From Rehmannia glutinosa (Eukaryota; Streptophyta; Magnoliopsida; Lamiales; Orobanchaceae): 64,000 nt of DNA. Position numbers and translations under genes: made by a program. The stretch is from positions 84,578,477 through 84,642,476 of the forward strand of contig CM071928.1 of assembly GCA_016081115.2 (NCBI GenBank), read 5' to 3'. The notes below the pieces were generated by a model that saw only the letters and a program-made list of their open reading frames with translations, did no database searches and was not told the origin of the DNA. This document shows positions 1 through 12,616 of the stretch, piece after piece; position 1 is the stretch's first letter, and each line of letters opens with the position of its first letter.

Positions 1-511
1 GTTATCTCACTTTAATTTTTAAATTGCAGAAAGGACATGATATATTATAATGGCCCCAAAAAAAAATATTATTAATATATTATGCCGAAGGATGCCCCTT
101 TTTTTCCTTTTTTTTCAGTCTTCTTTATAACTTAAAAATATTTTGAGTGACACACATTGTATCAAAGTTGACGTTATTTCACTGAATTAGTAATAGAAAA
201 ATCTATTTCGACTCCTTAAAAAAAAAAGGATGAATCCTATCCCTGCATTCAAATGGTTGATAAGCATGAACAATATACAAAAAATTGAATGATATGATGA
301 TATCATATGCTTTGTATGTACAAAATAATGCAATAAAGAATTGAATGGCCATTTTTTCTACTTGATTTCAATCTCTTCAGATAATTATAAATGATTATAG
401 TAATTGAGGCAAAAATTTAAATCAAATTATCCTTAAATATAAATTTTTGATAAAATTATGTTAAAGATATAATTCACAAATGGAATTAAGATTATTTCAG
501 CGAGTGTTACA

Positions 512-542
<31 letters not shown>

Positions 543-1490
543 AAAAATATATTTTTAATAAAAAATACAAAAAATCAACAAAAGAGTCTTACATCAAGTT
601 TTTTATTTTAACTTTTAACTTTTAATAGAAATCGACTACAATTTATTAAAAATTAAATATAATTTATCTTTAATTTATAAATGATTAAATTATAAATAAT
701 TATTTTTATTTATAATGTTACTTTACAAAAATCTATAGATGATACCTACCACTTTTTGTTATTTTTAGAAGGATAATTTCATAAAAAATAAAAATAGAGT
801 GATTCTTGATGATTTGGAAAAACTAAACCCATGGGAAGAATCCTCACTTCTGGTTCTATGAATTCTCATAGAATGAATATTCTCATTACTAAACTATACC
901 AATCATGTGAATGAAAGTGAACAAAGAATGTTCATCCCATTTTACACCATTCCCGTATACCAATCATGTCGTTAGTAGTTCATGAAAACATATAATTTTT
1001 CTAATTACAACCTTAAACTACTTCATTTTAGAATGTCGTTTTGAATTATATTATTGAAAAATGTGATAAAATGATGGTATGTATAATATGTAAATGGTGG
1101 ATCCGATCAGTGATGTTGTTGGAAAAGTAATAATATATAATTAGATAACACTAATAGTGATGGGATCCATATGAAAATTTAATTTGAAAATGATATTTAT
1201 GTGGACGTGGGTGATAGTAGTGGTATCACGATGTAATATAAGGTTAAAAATATATATTTAATGGTGTAATGGGTCTCACCGATATAATGGTTGAAAATTG
1301 AGTATATATGTGTGAGAATTTGAAATATAGAGTTTAGACTGTAAAATGAGAAGTTGAAAATGAATATTTAATGAAATTGAGTAGAATCCTAACATGATTT
1401 ACATGTGCCTCAAACAACAAAAAGTTGAAAATCTCAAACATGCCTCCAAGAAAACGACATGCTATATTTCCTTGTTGCCCAAGTTCAAAA
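1..1490. other. AT-rich intergenic DNA
   Basis: I see no coding potential here. The stretch is AT-rich and holds an (AT)n microsatellite near 513-537. The word ACCAATCATGT occurs twice (about 898 and 958) but no full element could be delimited. Confidence 0.6.
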
Positions 1491-1493
1491 AAC

Positions 1494-1501
1494 TATATAT
1501 A
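1494..1501 (+). promoter_or_regulatory. putative TATA box of the small gene at 1650
   Basis: TATATATA lies about 150 bp upstream of the ATG at 1650 on the same strand. The spacing suits a plant promoter with a leader of roughly 120 nt. This is position and motif only. Confidence 0.4.
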
Positions 1502-1649
1502 CCCCATTAATTAGTACCATACTACCATATTGATATACTTGTGACATATCTTATATACCATCTTATAATAATAATCAGCTTATTCATTCAGTATTGCTTC
1601 TGATTTCCCCTGTATTTTTGGTGTTTAATTCTTGTCCAAGCATTTATCC

Positions 1650-1907
1650 ATGTCGGGCCCCGGTCCTGATTTTGCAGAAGCCTACTTTATGATGAAGCTC
1701 AGCAAGGAGAATATGAAGAAAGTTGAAAATAATAAGCAGAAATCAGCTCAAGAAAAGTCATCAATTGGTCAGAATTATGAGGAAAAAGCTGATTCTGCTG
1801 ATTCTTGTGTTGGTTGCTTTTCAAAGATGTTCAAGAAAGTCCATCACTCCTCAAATGTGCCCTCATCCAACTTTTCCATGCCACACAGCTCTTCAGTAAC
1901 AGCTTAG
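1650..1907 (+). CDS. small uncharacterised plant protein (85 aa)
   Basis: An intact single-exon frame of 85 codons starts at the ATG at 1650; a TTG-started extension to 1632 is possible but unlikely. The N-terminus reads MSGPGPDFAEAYFMMKL, followed by a charged Lys/Glu helix, then a short Cys-containing segment (DSCVGCFSKMFKKVH) and a Ser-rich tail. There is no signal peptide and no membrane segment. The FAEAYFMMKL plus GCFSxxFKKVH layout resembles a family of short plant proteins of unknown function, but that is from memory. A TATA-like box lies upstream and a poly-T tract follows the stop. I assign no function. Confidence 0.6.
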   Translation: MSGPGPDFAEAYFMMKLSKENMKKVENNKQKSAQEKSSIGQNYEEKADSADSCVGCFSKMFKKVHHSSNVPSSNFSMPHSSSVTA

Positions 1908-2278
1908 CAGCTTTTTTTTTTTTTTTTTTTTTTCCTTTTTCCCAAAATTTTGTGGTGATATGTAACTACGCAAGATTTCGTGTGAGACGGTCAGATCAGC
2001 CGTGCGATGAAAAAAACAAGTAATAATTTTAATTGTTCAAAGTAACACTTTTAAGGTAAAAATTATACACTGTTTGTTATTGAGATAATGTATTATTTTT
2101 TTACTCTAAAAGTATTCTTGTTATATTTAAAAGTATTACTTTTTTTTCCATTACACGGTGCAATCGTTTGACATTAGACTTGCTCATGTAGCTATAAATA
2201 TATATATATATATATATACATGTGTGTGTAAGTGCTACATAAGTTTTTGAACTTATTAATTGAATATTATGATGTAAT

Positions 2279-2659
2279 TGTTGGAAAATACCGAAGAAAT
2301 TTATTAGTTTAGTTTGACCTTATTAATAGTAAAGAACAAAATTTTAATTTAACCTTAGTCAAGTTTTTTTGGTGGCAAAATGTCATATTTGTTTGTATAA
2401 ATATGGCTTATTTTTCCATTTGTAAAACACAACAAATAAAACACAAGAATTTCCATTCTCCTAAAGCTCTTGTAATTTAATTTCGGTTTTATTGTCTTAT
2501 CATTTTAAACAGACGTCCGGAATAGGGACTAATCTGTTTTTAAGGATAGTGTGTTGAACACACGATTCGATTTTTGTTTTGCTTACTTTGCAAATTTTGC
2601 CATTCGGGTTTTTCGATTCATATAAATTGCACTAGAAGAAACACTACTATTTTCCTACA
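2279..2659. mobile_element. solo LTR, 381 bp
   Basis: The segment begins TGTTGGAAAATA and ends TATTTTCCTACA, nearly perfect inverted ends of TG...CA type. It is flanked by the 5-bp direct repeat GTAAT at 2274-2278 and 2660-2664. A TATA-like TATAAATA lies inside near 2396. These are the marks of a solo LTR left by LTR-LTR recombination. No internal domain remains, so the superfamily cannot be told. Confidence 0.7.
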
Positions 2660-2977
2660 GTAATTCAAAATAAATTTTGAGACAATATTTTTAGCGTGTG
2701 CTTACTCCTTTTTTTCCAAACATATTTCTAAACTTCCACTGTATAAATTCTATATCAATTTTTTTATAACCAAACATATTTCCGCTTTTGCATAATTTTC
2801 AATAAAAAGTTGTCCAACGTTCATAACTGTGGATTGTGGACATATATATACGTCACCAAGAAAAAAAGAAAAAAAAAGAGAAATAAAGTGGGTGAGTACT
2901 GAATAGGATTTGGTTTTTTTTTTTGGGAAAAATACAGTGAAATGTGTGTGATTTTAGGGAAAAAGCCACAAGCAGTG

Positions 2978-5900
2978 CTAGTGATTTAATCCCCAATCAT
3001 AAGGCTGATAAATGACTTTAATCTGAGTACTTGAAAGCAACTCAAGAAAGGCTTGAGAATCAGCAGGTTTCAGATAGTTTGCAGCAGGTTTCAGATAGTT
3101 TGCAGCATGTTTCAGCACTTCAACTTCATTCCTCCCAAAATCTGCACTGTACCTGAGAAATATTCATTCATGCAAAATAGCATTACACAAAAAGCTTCAA
3201 TCTAAGGGGAAAAGGGATAATTACAAAAACACCCCTGAGGTTTGGGCTAATTACAAAAAAAACCACGGATTTTTGAAATTTACAAAAAAAAACCTTGAGG
3301 TTTGATTCCGTCTTACATATTCCCCTTCATAAGGAAAAAAAAACATATCAAAAATTGCCTGATATTTATAAAAATATTACAATTTCCTCCTAAATTTAAC
3401 ACATAATCATACACGATGGGGTTTTTTTGTAATTTTGAAACATCTCTGAGTTTTTTTGTAATTAGCCCAAACCTTGGGGGTGTTTTTGTAATTGTCCCAA
3501 AAAAAAAAGCTAAAAGCTAAAAGTAGGGGGAGGGATGCTTTAGATTTCTGATTTTACTTTTGGTTTGATTTGTATACACAAATAGAGCATTTTTACAACT
3601 TATCCGCCAAACATTCTCTCTTAACTTAATCAATTTTGGATTCTGTTTGCAAACGCTACCAACTTTTGATTCTCAACTATTTGCACGCTTTGGCAGGAAA
3701 ATCAATTTTCTCCAAAAGCAAAAGTATTTGCAGACACTCCTTAGTCACACATACAAAGGAAGAACTGAAGCTTTAAAGAAAGAAAGAAAGTGTGAGGGGA
3801 AAACTTACCATCTCAGTATTTTAGTGGCGTATACAACATTGGCAACCAAATCAACATATAGTCCTCCATTTCTGAGAAAATTACAAGCAGCATCGATCAA
3901 CTCTTTATCGATGTTTCCAGGTGAGTAGAATCGAAGGGCGGGCCCGGATCGAGTACCACAAACTAGTGCAAAATGTACAAGAGGCTCCGTATGAGGAAGA
4001 GCAACCTGATATATACAAGAGAGACAGAGAGAATCATTGTCCAACACAATTTCTGAAGTAAACAAATTGGTAATCAGATCAGATACATTAAAAAAAATAA
4101 AAATGTTCCGGAAAAATAAAAAAGGAAACACAAAGATAAATCAGAAACTCAATATTTGTACAACCCATAATCACTATCAATCGGTTGTAACATAAACTAT
4201 GGAAGGCCTGTTTCTGGAAAGATAAATCACAGAAAAAGTAGCGTAAATTAGTGCTCAAATTGTTTCAGTCTAGAAAAGAAATTTGTAAACTGATACAATA
4301 TTGTCTGCTTTCACCACGATTAGTCGATTACAATTTCTTATTCTAAGACCGGTTTCTGCAGATCAGGTCATCGCGTTACCATATCTGAAAACAGATTATA
4401 AACTACAGAATTGTTTGAATTGCCAACATCATATATGGATTTAATATCATCATGTAACATAAAAATGATTATTCTTTCACAAAATTCAGAATTAATCAAT
4501 CATGCTTCTGCCATAAAAAAATCATCCAAGATACAAACAAAAGTATGAGGAATTCAAATTGAATAAGAAAAATACTTCTACTTTCGAGCAGAGTAAGAAG
4601 CGAAACTAATGAATTGATGCTAACAGAATTCGTCGAGCTGAAAAAGACTTACATTTAATCGCCTATCTGTCACTCCAAATGGCTTAATGAGATTGTAAGG
4701 TGGTCTTTGGTTACCCCTCAAAATGCCGTTGTAAATGGCTGAAAGTGAGTATGTAAATCCACCAATAACATATTTGAAGTCTCCGAAAAATTTTCTTCTC
4801 TCTAATGCTCTGGAAGGATGACCCCACACCAGTATCGCATGAATGGCCATCATATTGTACAGATTAATGAAGAACGATAGCTTCTCCTCTCGAGGCATCC
4901 CAAACAACTCTACTCTTTGAAGCTCCTCAACTATCCTCAAGTACCTAAAAATGAATACACAACAGTTAAAGCCAAGAGTGAATCGTGCAATCATCAATAT
5001 ACACTGCACCTAGGAAGCACATACACTTTTCTGAGGATGCCGTACCCGTACGATACGATACTTTATCCAATACAACATTTTTTTGTGTGTCTATGTGAGT
5101 TATCACATTTCAAATTTGAGTACTTATGAAATTTTGGTTTTTATACTTGAAACATTGTTTTTTTTAATTATACTTAGTACGTCTGTATTTTCAATAATAT
5201 AAAAATATATAATTTTATATGTATATATATACCGTACCCGTGTCCTTAAAATTTCAAAAACATGTCGTATTTTCTTACCCATGTCGTATCGTATCTGTGG
5301 CCCGTATCCGTATCAGTGCTTCATAGCACGGCACATATGGAATCTCTCTCTCTCTCTCAGATAAACACACAAGAAAAAAGGAAAAGAAAAACACACACGC
5401 ATATTTTCATTAAAGGCTCTCCATTATTTTTCCTCATAGTAAGAAATTGAAATTTTTAACAAACCTTGCAAACTCTTCACTCCCATGAATGCTTCTGTAG
5501 TCAACATGTCTTCCATCTTCGGAAGCATAAGCTTCTAATATTGCATAACACAAAAATCTAAGCTCTGTGAAATTTCTGCAATGGGTTTTGGTTTCACTTC
5601 ACTAATGCCTCTTGAAATGTTTTGACATTGAGAGATAAAAGGGTCATCATCCAAAAAACGATACAAGTGATTTCCATCTTCAAATATGTGGTCCCTGAAA
5701 TAATATCACAAAACATATCCGCTAAGGAACAAATTAAGCAAAATTTCTGATACAAACATCATAAGTAGTAGATCAAAACAAAAAAAAAATGCAGAGCTAT
5801 CACATTATGTGATTTAAGCACAGAGAAAAAAAGGGACGACAAAGAATTTTAGAGAACTTACTCAACATGTCGGAAGAAGAGTTTGTTTGCAAGCTTTCGG

Positions 5901-7973
5901 CCAAATTCAACAGCCTAAACCAATTCATTACAAAAAGTCAGAAGAAAAACAGCAAACATGACCTACCTAAAGACATTAATTACAAAGTGGTAAACAAGTA
6001 GAACAGTCATATTTTCCTTTGTTCCCAGTCTCAATTTCCTTCATCTAAAATATAATAAGAAGCCTTAATCCTTTCAGTGTTCACTTTGGCACAATGAACA
6101 TGTGTGCTTGAGTGTTTTTATATAAAAAATTAAAGGAAATGTAACATAATCTCATTTTTAACCTAAAGTTCTTTAGATACGAAAGAAGTGCAGAAAGATG
6201 TCACACTCTTAGAACTTGGGACTTTAGCCTGGAGATCCTAGGTTCGAGTGTGGGGGAAGGCATGAAACCCACTTCCAGGGGTGGGAAGTCCATGAGTAGC
6301 GACGCGGATGGAAAGCCCAAAGGAAAAAGTTAAGGAAAGAGCCCGTTTGGGATAGCCCCCGGTCATTACAAAAAAATGAGATACTGAAACTGTTAAGTGA
6401 TCAAAATTAAACCCTAATCTGATGTTCCAATATTTAATGTAGTTTCTCAAACCAAGAAATAAACATGATAGACTCAAAAAATTGAACTCAAAGAATGACA
6501 TCACAAATGTGCATATAGCGATTTAGCACAGCATATCATCCAGCTTTATATACAACTAAAGAACTTCCAAAGGCACTGGTATAAAACTATCAGGAAAAGG
6601 CACAGCAAAAAAAATATAAAACCAAATATTATGTTCATATATGAACTCAGGAACATCGACAAAGAAGAGCATGTTTCACTTGAACATGAAACAAAGGCAA
6701 CTTACCTCCTCCCTCTCCAAGTACTGATCTTCTGTCAAAAATCCACAGCTTCTGAACCTAGAAAGCAGTTAGTGAACGGCGCATTTTGTAAAACCGATCT
6801 TTTACACAAATAGATCCTTTCATTTTACGAGCAATAAGAGCTAGCTCATCAATAGCTCCAGTACTTGACGGGTCATCTTCACCAGAGAGCGGTGGTAGAG
6901 GAGCTTCAAATGATGGTGTTTCACTCACAACATATTCAATCTTCTCTCCAAGTTTACCAGACTCGTCTAAGTTCTTCAGCTCATCCAAACCACCAATTAG
7001 AACTTCATTAAAAAATATTCTCGGAACAACACAAGACCCAGAAAACTTCTCTAATAGCTCAAGCTTTCTTGTAGGGTAGACATCAATGTTAATTTCAACA
7101 TATCTGAGTCTTTTGCTGTGTAGATATTTTCTTGCCTCTTTGCAGACCTGGCATCCTAACCTCGTATACAAGATAATCCGTCCTTTCATTGCAATAGGTT
7201 GTGTTATATCATCCATGGAGTCTTCATGTTCAGATTTATTTTCTCCACCACTATCGCGTGAAATCCCAATAAGGTAAAGAGGGTTCCAAACAGATCTCTC
7301 GGCAGATTTCTCGGAGCCTTCCTGTGCTTCACTTTCTAGAGAAGAATCTTTATCTTCTTCAAGAACGTCTTGTCCATCATCAGTTTTCCCAGAAAGGCGA
7401 CGCAGAACAGTAGAGACTGCAACTAAACTCTTTTGCCTTACGAACTTTGTAAGAGCCATTGCTTTTTCGGGCCAAACAAATCCCTGCCCTTCAGAATCAT
7501 TGTTCGAGGACTGTGAAGACAAACTCCTGTTAGCATCCATTTCAGGAACCTCAGTTCCATCAAAGACAGGTTCTTCTTCCTCCTCATGAGAAACTTCCTC
7601 GAGATTCTCGTTAGTTACTCCTGAATCCATATTATCACTCTCTCCCTCCTTGAGTCATCTGATCCCATTTCGCTCTTAATTTCGTCAGTTTTTCTTTGAT
7701 GTCCCCCATTTTCTGCTCATCTTTCTGAACCTCGGGCAAATCCACATCCCTTATGCCGGATGGAGATTTCAAAACTTCTTTCTCAGAAGTATTTACCTTT
7801 CCCCGGTCCTCTATTTCAATATCAGGTGCATCTTCATCTCGTACTAGAGCAGATGGATCATTCACATTTGCTGGTTGTTCGATATCCTTATTTTTTTGCT
7901 CGGGATTTGACTGGTCGCCCTTTTCCAAAGAACCGTTTGTCCTGTTTTTCTCGTCAGAGCTTTCTCTCTCCAT
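2978..7973 (-). CDS. glutaredoxin / DEP / DUF547 domain protein
   Basis: Six coding exons join on the minus strand: 7973-6706, 5914-5862, 5694-5465, 4944-4653, 4005-3809 and 3152-2978, all with GT-AG borders, giving about 738 aa once frame breaks are allowed for. The N-terminus is acidic and low-complexity. A glutaredoxin-like domain follows (KGRIILYTRLGCQVCKEARK, active site CQVC), then a DEP-like domain (DRFYKMRR...), then DUF547 (FFINLYNMMAIHAILVWGHP; ending YQPYDWGLNH). The domain order matches an uncharacterised plant family; the domains suggest a redox or membrane-associated role, but no reaction is known. The frame breaks near 7640-7652, 6771-6782, 6737-6741 and 5561-5572; exon lengths are exactly restored by one base at each of the last three. 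A 21-bp in-frame tandem duplication lies in the last exon. It is either a gene with assembly errors or a young pseudogene. Confidence 0.8.
3214..3498. mobile_element. MITE with GGGATAATTAC termini (family copy 1)
   Basis: The copy starts GGGATAATTACAAAAACACC and ends with its inverted counterpart (TTTTTGTAATTGTCCC). It lies in the last intron (3153-3808) of the DUF547 gene. Its relatives at 45567 and 51873 have 9-bp target-site duplications; here the flanks are poly-A-like and give no clear duplication. Confidence 0.6.
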
Positions 7974-7982
7974 GATACAGGC

Positions 7983-8907
7983 CTATGAATTTTATCCACT
8001 TCAGCTAAATCATTCTGTTGCAGCAGAATTGAAGATCTCGATTACTGACCAGTGACCAATAGGCTGAAAAGATCCTAACTGAAAATTTTCAGCAATTATG
8101 AATAGCTTCACGAGAAGGACGATGGATTGTCAAAACAGCTCATATATCTTGCAAATTCAAATAGTAATACTCTATCAGGAATCAAAAATAAGCTTACATA
8201 CAAATAGTCAAAATCTTGAATAATTCATGAACTCCCTAATCCAAGAAAACAAGTGCACACTCAGAATTGTAAATCCAGATTGCTAACTCAATGATCTCCT
8301 TTAACAGATAAAATGATCCTTCAAGGGCTTTATATAATCTTCATGCCCATTATTTCGACAAAATACCCACCCCAAACCCTGGCATAGTTATCATAGCTGT
8401 GAACAGCCTAAAATGGAGTGAGCACAACCAAAATGTTGAATTGTAGTGAAAGCATGAAAATTGAAATGATTGTCGAGCAGGGTGTCACAAATGAGATAGA
8501 TGAAACATTGACATAAAACCCAAAATAGCACAGAAACACAACTAAAAATGGTGATTCAAAAGAATCCAATACATTATTATTTTTAACAAAAAAAACGTCA
8601 TGTAGACCAAAACGCACAGATAATCAAACATATCATATAACCCAATTAACATGCCAAAAAATTATACAATAAAACAAATAAAAATCCAAAATCAGCACCC
8701 ACTGCAACATATAAACCTAGCATAAGAACTAAACTATAACATATTAAACTGCAAAAAAAAAAAAAAAAAAAAAAACCAAGCATATACCGCGGCGAAATAA
8801 TACACAGAAACAAAAACAACACAAAAATCCAAAAAACAAACAAGGGGTTTTCCTTATATAATAAAATAAATTTAGATGAAAAAATGAAGGTAAAATGGGT
8901 GACTTAC
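7983..8907 (-). other. probable 5' UTR intron of the DUF547 gene
   Basis: On the minus strand a good donor (CT|GTAAGTCACC) at 8907 pairs with an acceptor (TTCATAG|GCC) at 7983, nine bases before the ATG at 7973. The intron is AT-rich and would leave a non-coding first exon from 8908 to roughly 9050. This is inferred from splice motifs only. Confidence 0.45.
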
Positions 8908-9271
8908 AGATCTGCCAGAGCTGAATTCAGAAGACATGAGCAGAAAAACCCTTTATTACCACGGTTATTATATTGCAAAACACGAAATCTTTACAGGGAA
9001 AAGAGGAAAGAATTCAATGCATTAATAGTGGATTTGATTAATTAAAAAGAAATAAAGACTTGAAATTGAAACCGTCAGTCTGAGATTTTTGGGTCTGCCA
9101 TTTTGACGAGAAAGGAAAAATCAGACCAGTCACGGGAGAAGCGGGAAGTCCTTTCAGGGGCAATTTTTCTTTCATTTTTGCAAATTAGCCCCTTTTAATA
9201 GCTTGCGTTATCATCTTGGTACGTCCTTTTATTTCTATTTACAATTTTTCCCCTCGCTTCCATATTTAATA

Positions 9272-10699
9272 GGAAATTTGCAAAAATGGTCCTGTAACTA
9301 TAAGGCGTTGCAAAAATGGTCCTCTGCGTTGACATTTTGCAAAATTGGTCCTGCAACTATTGAATTGTCGCGATTTTAGGACTTTTGCCACCTTAACTTG
9401 CAAAATTTCAGGAACAGTTGCACGTGAGTGGCATGTGCGTGTTTAAGGTTAATTTTTTTGACTTAATTTGGATTAATGGATGAAATGACCCCATCTCCTT
9501 AATTATCCTACGTGTATTATAATTAATAAAGGGAGGGAAAACTTCGGACCCAATATACAATTTGGAGAGAAAATTGTAGCACGTAGTTAAATAGCCCCAA
9601 ATTAGACATATGAGCCATAAACCCTAAATCTACGAGAAGAAGAAAATAAGAAGAAAATCATCGATTACCCTAAAATGTCTCATGTTTCATGCTACGTTGT
9701 GTCATTGGGGAGATTGGATGTGATTCGTACATCATGGACGAACAATAATCCAAGGAGAAGGTTCGATCATGTTGGAATTACGATGTAAATTCAATTTCAT
9801 GTGTTTTTTCGATTTATGCTTCAAAGTTATGGTTTAAGCCAATCATCATCAATCGCACCTTATCCCACTATGTGGGAAGTCGGTGGTGTGAAGTTTATAG
9901 TGTCAATTAATTGTCTAAAATTAGTTAACACTACAAATTCACACAAAAAGCAAAAAGTGGCAAAGTTTTACGCCGGATGCCCTTCTTCTCGACGCAACCT
10001 TCATACGAAGGAGAAATGAGATGAAATTCAAAAACCATAATCATCATAGGTCTTTCCACTTGCGTGGAAAATACGATGAGACGACGATGAGTTGAGATAG
10101 TTTTTCTAGTCATGTCCCATTACATGATTGATATTGTAAAATCAACATGTACATCATGGAACATGACATATTATGGTTTAAGCCAATGGTTATTAAAAAT
10201 CATTGTTTGGTTTTGTCATTGAAGTTTTAGTCAATTTAATTATTTTGCGGGGATGTAGTTGTCATTCGGACTTGTCGGAGTTAACACCATTGTTCAAATA
10301 ATGGCCCTTTAAACCTTTCTACTATGGAGATTAACTATTAGTGCAGGCTATTTTTTGGATGGATTGAAGAAAAAACAGGGAATCAAAAGTTTATTTGGAG
10401 ATTTTTAGGGTTGTTGTCTATTGAGTTTTCCTCCATTTTGTTAATTATAGTACACGTAGGATAATTAAGGATATGAGGTCATTTCATCCATTAATCCAGT
10501 CAAAGTCAGCAAAAATTAACCTTAAACACGCACATGCCACTCACGTGCAATCTGTTTGGTGAAATTTTACAATTTCGGTGGCAAAAGTCCTAAAATTGCG
10601 ACAATTCAATAGTTGCGGGACCAATTTTGCAAAATCTTCAACGCAGAGGACCATTTTTGCAACGACCCTATAGTTATAGGACCATTTTTGAAATTTTCC
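9272..10699. mobile_element. non-autonomous MULE with about 260-bp TIRs
   Basis: Long inverted repeats (about 9272-9535 and 10437-10699) start GGAAATTTGCAAAAATGGTCC-like and end with its complement. The element is flanked by a perfect 9-bp duplication, TATTTAATA, at 9263-9271 and 10700-10708, as expected of Mutator-like elements. No transposase is present. The 0.9-kb interior is unlike the arms and contains a GRF zinc-finger-like fragment. Confidence 0.8.
9675..9788 (+). pseudogene. GRF zinc-finger-like fragment carried by the MULE
   Basis: A 37-codon frame inside the MULE reads CYVVSLGRLDVIRTSWTNNN followed by PRRRF. The string RTSWTxxNPxRRF is the signature core of plant GRF-type zinc fingers, whose full motif has CxCG before it and a Cys/Tyr pair after RRF. 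Here the second Cys (CYVV) and the downstream metal ligands are lost and a stop follows. It is therefore a decayed gene fragment, possibly captured by the element. Identity rests on this one motif. Confidence 0.5.
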
Positions 10700-10708
10700 T
10701 ATTTAATA

Positions 10709-11633
10709 TTTTAAGTGCTTAGGGTGACTTGTATAGTTATATGATTCAATTTCACGTGATTTTTAAGATATTGAAACTTTTTTGAGCAAAAATGATATTG
10801 ACACTTTCAAAATTTTATTAATATTAGCTACACACGCAAGTTATAGTATATTGACACATACGAAATTACTAGTTATATATCGACACGCAAAATATTTGAA
10901 ATATTGTTGTAAATTACTAGTTGATTTAGATTAGTGATTATCTCGGATTGGACAATAGGTCGAATTATTTGATGAATCGAGTTCGGGAAAGCAGATCTGA
11001 AGAGAAAGAACACACAGAGGCTAGTCAAGGTGACCTCGACTGAGCCTCGATGCTTAATTAAGTCGAAGTCGAGTTCTTGGGGTCTAAAAAGGAATAGGCC
11101 ATGAAAGTGTGTTGCAAGAAATGTAAATGAGGCTACCATTTGTGTTATCATTGCATGAATAATTCTAGCACATGCGGGTATTTTGGTGTTCTTTATAAGT
11201 GTCATCATCTTGGATAGCCTATTGTATTTTAATTTTTAACAGTGGGATTTATGATTATCTCGGCTTGTCCTTTGTACTTTGTGGCGGGGAGATCAACGAT
11301 CATCATGATCTGTCTTTTGTACGGTTAGACAGTGAGATCAATGGTATTTGAGTCGGGTGAAAGTCAGATCGGGTCTGGACTTCGGGTCTCGAGGTCATAT
11401 TAGACCATTTTGGCTACCTTTTAAGGTTATAGTGGAGATTTTGGGTTTTCACACATCACTAGTTAATCCATATTTGACTTGAGTTTTTCACCTTTTCCCT
11501 TTTCCCTTTTCCCTTTTCCCCGTGGTATTCCGTATGAACAATATGGTGCATGTGCAAGCCACCATGGTTTCTTGGTCTTGCATTGAAAACCAACACTTTT
11601 CGACTTTTCGTGCAACCTCACAAAGTAAATTAT
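10709..11633. other. intergenic DNA without recognisable genes
   Basis: Only short frames without recognisable domains occur. The part around 10900-11450 is richer in GC than its surroundings and could be an old LTR fragment, but no ends or duplications were found. Confidence 0.4.
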
Positions 11634-12270
11634 TAGGGGTGTCAAATCGTATTTATTTAACACGATAGCGATAACGACACGACATGATAAAGGCGCAAAT
11701 ACGAACGACGCGATACGATAAGAATTTGTTCGACCACGACACGAACACGAAAATTTTTTGTCGACCACGACCACGACACAATAAGTCAAAAACAAAAACA
11801 AAATGATTTACTGGCGTTAATACACGATAGCAAATTACACGATATGACACGATTTGACACGAAAATACACGACACAAATATACAAAATAATAGGTTATCG
11901 TGTCATTATCGTGTCACTAATAACAGGTAAACATGTCATTATCGTGTCCTTATCGTGTTCGTGTCGTGTCATGTCATTATTGTACATTAACGGTGAACAT
12001 GTCATTATCGCGTCCTTATTGTCATTATTGTGTCACTACAGCGTAAACGTGTCGTTATCGTGTCCTTATCGTGTTTGTGTCGTGTCATTATCGTGTTCGT
12101 GTCACTATCGTGCAAACACGAAAAAACACGAACACGACACGGAATTTTCGTGTCCTTATCGTGTCGATCACGATAAGGACACAAACACGATAAGGTTAAA
12201 CACTAACCCGTTATTTTCGTATCATTTTCGTGTTGTCTTTATCGTATCGTGTCAAAAATTGTCACCCCTA
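11634..12270. mobile_element. hAT-type MITE built of CGTGTC/GACACG words
   Basis: The termini are TAGGGGTGTCAA and TTGTCACCCCTA. A perfect 8-bp duplication, TAAATTAT, flanks it (11626-11633 and 12271-12278), as for hAT elements. Inside, GACACGAT-type words fill the left half and their complements (ATCGTGTC) the right half, so the element can fold into a long hairpin. There is no transposase. Confidence 0.8.
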
Positions 12271-12426
12271 TAAATTATCTCGTCATTGGAGTAAAATGTC
12301 ACTCTAAAATTTGAAATTGTACTAATTTCATATTCAAGTTTCTAGTCCATGCCAAACATTATTTTGCTTGTCAATTTTACATACTTCAAATATATAGACA
12401 TCCACTGCCGAGATTTGGGTATTTGA

Positions 12427-12574
12427 CAGGGGCGGATCCTGCTTGTGTGATGGGGGCTTTAGCCCCCAAACTTTTCAAAAATTCATTATGCTAGATATAT
12501 TTTATATTTAATTTTTTATATTTAAATATTAGTTTTTAATTGATTTAGCCCCAAAATTAAATGTCTAGCTTTGC
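12427..12574. mobile_element. relic of a small CAGGGGCGGATCC-type element
   Basis: The left end CAGGGGCGGATCC and the nearby pair GGGGGCTTTAGCCCCC and TTAGCCCC are typical of common small plant elements. The right end is worn and no secure duplication was found. Confidence 0.35.
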
Positions 12575-12616
12575 CTCGATATTTGATGACTACCTTCCTA
12601 AAGATTTGAGCTTTTA

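Noticed and set aside
1805..2023. 72-codon frame overlapping the end of the small gene
   Set aside because: Runs through a poly-T tract in a second frame; no support.
3647..3928. 93-codon plus-strand frame
   Set aside because: Lies across the last intron and an exon of the DUF547 gene on the other strand, with no domain.
8408..8843. Hydrophobic short frames on the minus strand
   Set aside because: They lie in the AT-rich 5' UTR intron of the DUF547 gene and include a poly-A/T run; chance frames.
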